The notes under the pieces are model-generated. The model saw only the letters and a program-made list of their open reading frames with translations, was not told the DNA's origin and searched no databases. DNA of 64,000 nt, taken from contig NZ_BCTF01000014.1 of NCBI RefSeq assembly GCF_001571145.1, forward strand, positions 85,025 through 149,024, in the 5' to 3' direction. This stretch comes from Hydrogenophaga flava NBRC 102514. GTDB lineage: Bacteria > Pseudomonadota > Gammaproteobacteria > Burkholderiales > Burkholderiaceae_C. Made by a program: the position numbers and the translations under genes. Positions 58,166 through 64,000 of the stretch are shown here, piece by piece (the stretch's first letter is position 1; each line of letters opens with the position of its first letter).

Positions 58166-58409
58166 GCACCGACCTAAGGCTTCGCTGAACAAGGCCCCTG
58201 ACTCACCAAAGGAGTTTTAGGTATCAAGGATTTGCGAGCGTCGCCTCGGAGTTTCGGCAACATGTTCAGCATTGGCTTAATGCATTTCGAGAGTGCTCGA
58301 ACTGTACGGGAATGAAGCATCCGCGCGTTGAGTGCCGACGAGTGGTGTGCCATATCTAGCCAGCCGAGTTGGTTGTAGGGAATGGGGGGCCCGGCCAGTT
58401 CGGGTGATC
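58166..58409. other. Gap between broken gene and barrel gene
   Basis: No convincing gene. A minus-strand open frame of 79 codons has no ribosome site or recognisable features. The ~20-bp CTTCGCTGAACAAGG end may be the edge of an insertion element, but no partner repeat was found. Confidence 0.35.
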
Positions 58410-59366
58410 TCAAAACGTCAAGCCGAGAGACAGCTCGGTCTTCGCTTTTTTGGATCGACCAGTCAGCAGGTCTGCACCCACGCTGCGCACCAGCTGCACT
58501 GAAGGCACGATCTTGCCCCCCTCTTCGTCAGGCCGCGCGAACAGCAGATTCAGTTCCAAGCTGTAAAGCTTGCGCGTCTGCTTCGTGCGGCTCCCGGTCG
58601 CGCTGAAGTCGCGCTGCACCTGTCCGGCCAGCCGGATAGTCGGCACTATTGCCAGCCCGGCCACCGGCGTGGGCTCGATGCCCAGGGGAGCGTAGTTCGC
58701 ACCCAACTTGAGTTGTGCTCCGGTCAAGCGGCCCGTACCCTTGACGCCATTGCCGTGGGATTGGTCGACGTAAAGGGCTGGTCCGCCGTCGAAGTACAGG
58801 ATCGACGGAATCACCCCCTTCTGAGGGCTACCTCCAATGGCGGGTTGCACATAGCCGCCCAGCGCCACCACAAGTCGCGCCTTGTTCTTGTCGACCCAGG
58901 ACTTGGCACCGACCGAATCCTCGATCTCGACGAGTGACTTTCCGACGCTCAGCTTGACCGAATACCCAAGACTGCCGACAGGACCGGCGTTGCCCAAGTC
59001 AGACACGAGAAGCCCTGCATAGCCGGCAGAGAGTCCACGATCGTTCTTGGGTGCAGTGGACGTGGAGTCTCGATGCACATAGAGACCTGCGCTGTACGAA
59101 CCGTTACGCGCAAAGTTGGCGTTTCGCCTCGCCTGCACCTCCGATTGGTAGGTCAGCACCAGATCGGCCGTGACGGTATTGCTGCCGCCCTCGCGTGTGA
59201 TGGCCAGGGTGGCAGGCTCCTTCCAGGGCGTGTTGACCGGAGCGTCGTCTGCGTGAAGTTTGAGTCCGGCGCTGAGAGCCGGAGTGGCAATCAGGGTTGA
59301 GGCAACCAGCATAGAAAACGATGCCGGGTGGATAGCAATGTCATTGATCGACATGTGGCGCTCCAT
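58410..59366 (-). CDS. Predicted outer-membrane beta-barrel protein, ~318 aa
   Basis: Has a Sec-type signal (SFSMLVASTLIATPALSA) and then alternating hydrophobic/polar strands ending in a C-terminal Phe (ELSLGLTF), the usual sign of an outer-membrane barrel. Repeated aromatic/Gly turns occur in the second half (LKLGANYAPLG, KLYSLELNLLF). No family is recognised. ATG 59366 overlaps the stop of the 99-aa gene (TGATG); an ATG at 59354 behind GGAG is the alternative start. The C-terminus lies 31 bp short of the 3' gap with the broken gene. Confidence 0.65.
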   Translation of the reverse strand: MERHMSINDIAIHPASFSMLVASTLIATPALSAGLKLHADDAPVNTPWKEPATLAITREGGSNTVTADLVLTYQSEVQARRNANFARNGSYSAGLYVHRDSTSTAPKNDRGLSAGYAGLLVSDLGNAGPVGSLGYSVKLSVGKSLVEIEDSVGAKSWVDKNKARLVVALGGYVQPAIGGSPQKGVIPSILYFDGGPALYVDQSHGNGVKGTGRLTGAQLKLGANYAPLGIEPTPVAGLAIVPTIRLAGQVQRDFSATGSRTKQTRKLYSLELNLLFARPDEEGGKIVPSVQLVRSVGADLLTGRSKKAKTELSLGLTF

Positions 59367-59665
59367 CAAGCCACGTTGGCCATTACAGCCTTGCGAACGT
59401 CATCTACGGTTTTGCACTTGGCCGCAACATCAGCTGGTGTAGGTTTGGCATCCGGCTGGCAGTAGGCATTGATCCAAAGCCACATGATTGAAGCGCCCTG
59501 CGGTGTAATCGCCAGTTCAGCCAACTTGAAGCCGCCAATCTTGCTCAGCGAATCTGTGCTGATGCTGTACGCAAGGGAATAGGGCGATGCCTTGTCTACC
59601 GCGTAGTAGACCAAAGCCTCCAAGCGCTTGACGGCGGCGGGCGGGGGGGTGTTGGTGGGGGCCAC
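59366..59665 (-). CDS. Uncharacterised protein, 99 aa
   Basis: GTG start at 59665 with an AGGAGAG ribosome site, better than an ATG 14 codons upstream that lacks one. The product is helix-rich: LEALVYYAVDKASPYSLAYS and MWLWINAYC in the middle, then DVAAKCKTVDDVRKAVMANVA. The N-terminus is encoded across seven C (G on the plus strand, 59643-59649). It is translationally coupled to the barrel gene. No family is recognised. Confidence 0.55.
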   Translation of the reverse strand: MAPTNTPPPAAVKRLEALVYYAVDKASPYSLAYSISTDSLSKIGGFKLAELAITPQGASIMWLWINAYCQPDAKPTPADVAAKCKTVDDVRKAVMANVA

Positions 59666-59994
59666 TCGCTCTCCTTGAAATGTTAGGGCGATATTGAGCC
59701 GAAACAATTCTCGGACGATCCTCGGTTCAATGCGTCACCAATTTTGGGGGTGAAGCGGTTTGTCGTGAACTCAAAATACAGCGGTCAGTCGGGGTGCAAG
59801 ATGACGAATAGCCGGTTACTAAGAGGGCTGTCATCGGGCGACCAAACCTGACCGGCAGCAAGCAGCCTGGAACCGACTTTGCAAAACCGGAGGGTCGCAG
59901 TGCAGCGGGGGCTGTCAGCCGCACCTTGTGGTCGAGCGCACACTCACTTGCCTAATGAAGTCTTTGTCCATCGAAACTGCAGTTGCAAGAAGGG
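59666..59994. other. Gap between 1251-aa and 99-aa genes
   Basis: 329 bp with no gene supported on either strand. It may contain the promoter for the 99-aa/barrel pair, but no confident -35/-10 was seen. Confidence 0.4.
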
Positions 59995-62900
59995 CTAAAT
60001 CTTCATTTTTCCCTGCTCTGCTCTCACATCTGCGCGCTCCGCCTGGCGAACCCAGTCCTCGGAAATGGCCATCAATATCGCGGAGGTGCGAGGGTACGCC
60101 ATCGTCGCGTCTGCCCAGCGCTGATAGCGCTCGGCGTACTCGCGCTCCTGCGCCCCCCCTTCATTCATTCCCTTCCGATAAACGCCGCGCTTGTTGAAGC
60201 ACTCGATTGCGAAGCCGCGCTCGACCTGCTCTGACGCGACGTTCTCGACCACTTGGCACACCGCTGAAGGCGGCCAGAAGGCTTCGTCGGGATTCTGCGG
60301 TGCATGGGCAAGCACGAAACCAATGCGCTGATCTCCAATTTCATCGAGGCCCTTGGCCGCAGCAAGGCTTCTGACTTTCGTCACCCATTCGGATAGCTCG
60401 GCCGCGCTGACCATTCCATCATGCAGACCCGGCAAGGTCTTGAACGCCGACAGCAGGTCGTACGAGATCTCCGCGCGCACCTTCATCGCTTCGGTGATCT
60501 CCAGGTCGCTCGGCGCGTTTTTGCCCTTGAACACGTCGGACAGCACCTCGACGAACATTTCGGGATCCGACGCCAGCAGGCTGTAGACGGTGAGGGGCTC
60601 CTTCTCGTAGCGCAGCAGGCCGAGGTAGGCGTACTCCAACTTCGCGATCTCCAGCTTTGCCACATCACCGCGGGTTCGCAGTTCCTTCAGGGCTAGGCCG
60701 ACGTAGTAGGACAGCATGTTCCCCAGGCGCTTGAGACCATCGCCTATTTGGTTGAGGCCTTTAGCGAGCAGGCTCATCAGCACGGACGTCGGCACGTCCT
60801 TGCTGCGTCTGTGAAGCAGGCCCAACACCTCAATATCCCGGTCCACGCTGCGGAACTGATCGATCGCAAACAGGAAGTCTTCGAGCGGCCCTTCCGTCGG
60901 CAGCAGGCCCGCGTGACGCCAGTACTGGTCTCGCACCTCGCTACCCAGTCCTTCCACGTAGTTCCAGGTCGGACGGGTAGAAGCCCAGCCCAGCAGCAGC
61001 TTGGCCTTTGCCGTGCTATCAGTAACGAGTGAGAGAACGCGGCCTTCAAACCCCTCCGTCCATGCCTCACCGAACTTGTCGAAGCCAGCGGCCGAGGTGT
61101 AGTAAGACAGGCTCGGCGGTGCATCAGCCTGCAGCGCGCCCTGCAGCAGCTCAAACATTTGCTCGATGGTGAACGGCACCTGGCCCAAGACTTGGCCGAG
61201 GAGATCAGGCAACTTGACCATCTTGGCAAGCCTCAGGATTCCCGGCACGCCATCTCGCGCCAGCACTCGCTCAAGAATTTCCTTGCGCAAGTTCGCGGAG
61301 TCATCAAGGACTTCGGCGTCCGGGTTGTACTTACCAACGTGCGGCGTCCAGTCGTCGAATGCATGGCGTTCAGACACCATCGGGTCGGCTGGACGATGTC
61401 GCTCAACCACTGCCTTCAGCGCCGCCAATTCATCACCGGTTAGCGCCCAGTCGGAGTCGCCAAAGTACTCGTTTCGGCTCGCCTCGTCTTTGAGGGCGTG
61501 CCATGTCGTGTTGCCCTCTGCCGTTTGGTGAGCGTCCAAGAAGCTGTCGAGGCGGGCCAGCAGCTTCGCTCGATTTGAAGGCTGCAGTCGCCCCATCGCT
61601 TCGACGAAGACCCCCAGCCGCCCCTCGCTTTCACCAGCGGCCACAAGCGCGCGATCGATCACGGCGCTTTCGAAGTCCCACACCGTCCCGAACGTGATTT
61701 CCTCGGGCTTTTCGGGCGCGAGGTCGCGCAGCTTGGGATGCTGCGTGGGCGAGGTCGAGTCCATGTGACGGGGCATCAGCTTCTTGAGCAACTGCCAGCC
61801 GACGTCGGGACATGCGGCCAGTACCGCATCTAGGCATGCGATGCGCTGAGGCTGCGAGGCGTAGGTGCCGGGCGACCAGGCCAGCAAGATGTCGCGCAGG
61901 CTGTTGATTGGCCGATTGACGTGGTTCGAGTCCGGATCTGGATCCAGTTCGCCTAGCTTGGCCAGCACCACCGCCGCGCGGTTCAGGTATTTCGGGTCCC
62001 AGGCAATCGTCTCCAGCGCCCAGAGGAAATGCACATGTGGGCTCCACGGACCGAATACGCGATCACGCTCGGACTCGAAGATCTTAGCGACCTGCTTAGG
62101 GGTGCCCTCGAGAATAGACTCGAGGGCCTTCAAAAAAGGGTTGGGCGCCGCCTCCGCGAAGAGCGCGGTCTGGTCGCCTAGGCGCATTATTGAGTGGTGC
62201 GACTTGCTCCATTCAGGCAAGGCATTGACCACGTCGTCAACGTACTGCTGCGGCGACTTGCCTTTGACGTGCAGGTTGGCCACGTCGTGCATCGAAGCGA
62301 TGATGAGCAGCGTCAACGCAAGCCCGTCGCGCAGCCATCGACTGTGATTGGTTGGCGCGGCCCTTGCCGGGTTGAATTTCTGATCTCGTGATGGTTGCTC
62401 GAGCGGCTTGCTGAAGACCTTGACGACGGCATCGCGGAGCCGCGCAAGGTCGTCTTCGGTGAGCTGGCCGCCGTAGAAGTAGAACGCATCTACAGGTGCA
62501 CGCACCTGCCAGACGTCGGCCTCTCTATCGACGGGACGATCCGGCATACCCAGCGTCGGGATGAGGATGTCCTCGATGGCGCTGTAGGCGGGAAAGTTGC
62601 CCAGTTCCTTCAGTACTTCGCAGTCGGCCGCAAGGTCGCTCGACCACCCGCCGGCAAGCAGCGCGGGTTTCAACGCGCTTGCCTGGCCTACCCAAGCGGG
62701 GTCACCGACTGGCGTGTTCTTAATCAGTCGCTTCAAGATAGTCAGGCTGCGCCCACATCGATGGGCCAGTTCGTAGCCCTGACCATGGTCAAGACCCATT
62801 TCGATTAAGCCCGGGACCATATCCGAGGCAGTTGGCCGACGCAGCAAGGGGCCGCGCTTGGCCTGAGCGCCCGTTGCGGCAGACAACGTTGGACAGTTCT

Positions 62901-63750
62901 TTCCGAGCACGCCTGCCAGCGATTCTGCTGCGCCCGTAGCGATGAAGGCCATCTTCGATTTCATCGCCAGAAAGCGGGCCGCCGCTTCCGTGCGGACGAT
63001 CAGCGTTCTGGACTCCAAGGATTCGCGCACGGCCGTATCCGCGCTACGGATCGCTGCAACTGCGAAGGCAATGACCTCCTCCGATGTCTCAGCACCGAGC
63101 ATGAAAGATTCGGGCTGGCCGCGCAGTTTGGCAATCAGCGCATCGGCATCATTCTGTCGACCACCGATAACGACCTTCTCATTGAGCTGCGGCCTGAACT
63201 GCGTGCTGAATTCCTCCCAGTATTCATCTGTGCTCAAAGCCCCGTCCTGCGGCGCAGACTTGAGGACATTGCGCGCGTAACGTGCCGCGATGGCCGGGTG
63301 ATCCTTCAGCCACTGGACGAGAGCCACGCCGTCGAGATACCTGACGTCCTTCCATTTGCCCTCGGCGCGTCGGTCGTTCTCCCATTCCGGGATCTTCTTG
63401 GTTGGCGTGTCCCAGCAGCCGAGGTTGACCAGAACGAGCGTGTTCTCCGCCATCTCGGCCGCGGGGGTCTGGTTGGTCCGCTTCTCGTAGTCGGCGTTCG
63501 CCTTTGACGCGCCGGGCCCGGTTCCGAACTCCCACTTCGACTTGCCCGCGGGGACAAAGCTCTTGGCCTCGTCGGTTTCTAGGTCACCATCCCAGCCCCG
63601 CAGCTGGCTCACCTCGCCGCTCGGGAAGCGAAACCGCGACGCGTCGTCGATGGTCATGCGGATCAGATCCGCCAGCATCGCCATCAGGTGCTCGCGAGCG
63701 TTAAGGAAAGTCGCCCAGGTCTGAAGGCCTTTTTCGTCGATCCATTGCAT
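59995..63750 (-). CDS. Very large uncharacterised protein with nuclease-like N-terminus, 1251 aa
   Basis: Residues 1-165 form a compact domain: helix (residues 10-36), RGWDG (51-55), AGKSKWEFGTG (69-79), ASKANADYEKRT (81-92), a buried strand TLVLVNLGCW, and DVRYLDGVALVQWLKDHP. D54, E74 and K83/K90 could form a PD-(D/E)xK-like metal site, but an orthodox E-x-K is missing. Residues ~190-235 (KVVIGGRQNDADALIAKLR, then EEVIAFAVAAI) resemble the start of a NTPase module without a Walker A Gly-Lys-Ser/Thr, and RCGRSLTILKRLI (~333-345) looks like a winged helix. The remaining ~900 residues are helical repeat-like. No membrane segment. I recall similar large N-termini in island proteins of other bacteria; a defence role is a hypothesis. 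Confidence 0.7.
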   Translation of the reverse strand: MQWIDEKGLQTWATFLNAREHLMAMLADLIRMTIDDASRFRFPSGEVSQLRGWDGDLETDEAKSFVPAGKSKWEFGTGPGASKANADYEKRTNQTPAAEMAENTLVLVNLGCWDTPTKKIPEWENDRRAEGKWKDVRYLDGVALVQWLKDHPAIAARYARNVLKSAPQDGALSTDEYWEEFSTQFRPQLNEKVVIGGRQNDADALIAKLRGQPESFMLGAETSEEVIAFAVAAIRSADTAVRESLESRTLIVRTEAAARFLAMKSKMAFIATGAAESLAGVLGKNCPTLSAATGAQAKRGPLLRRPTASDMVPGLIEMGLDHGQGYELAHRCGRSLTILKRLIKNTPVGDPAWVGQASALKPALLAGGWSSDLAADCEVLKELGNFPAYSAIEDILIPTLGMPDRPVDREADVWQVRAPVDAFYFYGGQLTEDDLARLRDAVVKVFSKPLEQPSRDQKFNPARAAPTNHSRWLRDGLALTLLIIASMHDVANLHVKGKSPQQYVDDVVNALPEWSKSHHSIMRLGDQTALFAEAAPNPFLKALESILEGTPKQVAKIFESERDRVFGPWSPHVHFLWALETIAWDPKYLNRAAVVLAKLGELDPDPDSNHVNRPINSLRDILLAWSPGTYASQPQRIACLDAVLAACPDVGWQLLKKLMPRHMDSTSPTQHPKLRDLAPEKPEEITFGTVWDFESAVIDRALVAAGESEGRLGVFVEAMGRLQPSNRAKLLARLDSFLDAHQTAEGNTTWHALKDEASRNEYFGDSDWALTGDELAALKAVVERHRPADPMVSERHAFDDWTPHVGKYNPDAEVLDDSANLRKEILERVLARDGVPGILRLAKMVKLPDLLGQVLGQVPFTIEQMFELLQGALQADAPPSLSYYTSAAGFDKFGEAWTEGFEGRVLSLVTDSTAKAKLLLGWASTRPTWNYVEGLGSEVRDQYWRHAGLLPTEGPLEDFLFAIDQFRSVDRDIEVLGLLHRRSKDVPTSVLMSLLAKGLNQIGDGLKRLGNMLSYYVGLALKELRTRGDVAKLEIAKLEYAYLGLLRYEKEPLTVYSLLASDPEMFVEVLSDVFKGKNAPSDLEITEAMKVRAEISYDLLSAFKTLPGLHDGMVSAAELSEWVTKVRSLAAAKGLDEIGDQRIGFVLAHAPQNPDEAFWPPSAVCQVVENVASEQVERGFAIECFNKRGVYRKGMNEGGAQEREYAERYQRWADATMAYPRTSAILMAISEDWVRQAERADVRAEQGKMKI

Positions 63751-64000
63751 GGCTTCTCTCTATCGTCTAGGACATCCACGATACGCGAACAGTGAAACTC
63801 AAGAAATGGTAGTCGTTGATGGCCGTCAAGGCGAGAACCGTGAAGACGTCCCAGACCAGGCCAACGCGACAGGGTGACGACTGCTTCGAGCGTTCGCTGA
63901 CACTCCGCCTGAAAGTTTCAACGGCCGCAACCAGCCTTAAACGCTCAATGAGCAAAGGGTACTAAAGGGCGACAACGACCTACGATCAATAGCGGACGGC
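63751..64000. other. Window end upstream of the 1251-aa gene
   Basis: 250 bp with no supported gene. A minus-strand 62-codon open frame has no ribosome site. The promoter of the large gene should lie here but no clear box was found. Confidence 0.4.

Noticed and set aside
63767..63955. 62-aa minus-strand frame at the window end
   Set aside because: No ribosome site, no protein-like pattern; left as gap.

Overview
The window looks like a high-G+C betaproteobacterial chromosome, most likely Burkholderiales/Comamonadaceae and Hydrogenophaga-like. This is an inference from gene content and base composition, not a search. Supporting signs are an EarP/EF-P(Arg32) rhamnosylation pair, a phasin gene preceded by PhaR-like operators, a dapA-bamC pair, an A/B-fused Mrp antiporter operon and a GC-rich compound palindrome of the kind I associate with this family.

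Positions 1-52700 are mostly ordinary core genome. In order: a TRAP large permease cut by the window edge, dut, a SlyD-like isomerase, a ribosomal-oxygenase-like cupin protein, an Ala-rich lipoprotein, bamC-dapA, a three-gene minus-strand unit (MFS, tiny membrane peptide, methyltransferase) joined by 4-bp or 1-bp overlaps, parE - lytic transglycosylase - parC, a metallo-beta-lactamase-fold hydrolase, a D-serine-deaminase-like enzyme and phaP. Next come a small lipid-linked-sugar type cluster (SMR transporter, HAD-UbiA fusion, GT39-like transferase, methyltransferase), RidA, an NhaD/CitMHS-like antiporter, rmuC and a frameshifted MFS gene. Then follow mrpA(B)CDEFG, a TetR-controlled RND tripartite pump, a LOG-like protein, an AEC transporter, efp-earP, uvrC, a class III cyclase, pgsA, an EamA transporter, a LysR/tartrate-dehydrogenase divergent pair, HU, tRNA-Val, ppiD and tRNA-His.

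Downstream of tRNA-His and its terminator (about 52700-64000) the character changes. There are decayed IS481-like and IS3-like transposase fragments, lower-G+C orphan genes and large unfamiliar genes. This is the accessory part. It holds three plus-strand orphans (a 152-aa conserved-looking protein, a 111-aa membrane protein, and a 155-aa secreted protein of three Cys/Gly/LWGP repeats). It also holds a 705-aa patatin phospholipase carrying an internal block of membrane helices, a broken gene just upstream of it, a predicted outer-membrane barrel coupled to a 99-aa protein, and a 1251-aa protein with a nuclease-like N-terminus followed by a long helical body. No integrase or attachment-site repeat was found, so tRNA-His as the integration point is only a hypothesis.

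Regulatory sequence is readable in several places. There are PhaR-type CTGC-N3-GCAG palindromes around the phaP promoter, a 24-bp AcrR-type operator between the tetR gene and the RND pump, several good intrinsic terminators, a possible 70-nt small RNA or leader at 4140-4211, and six genes whose -10-like box sits so close to the ATG that their mRNAs may be leaderless.
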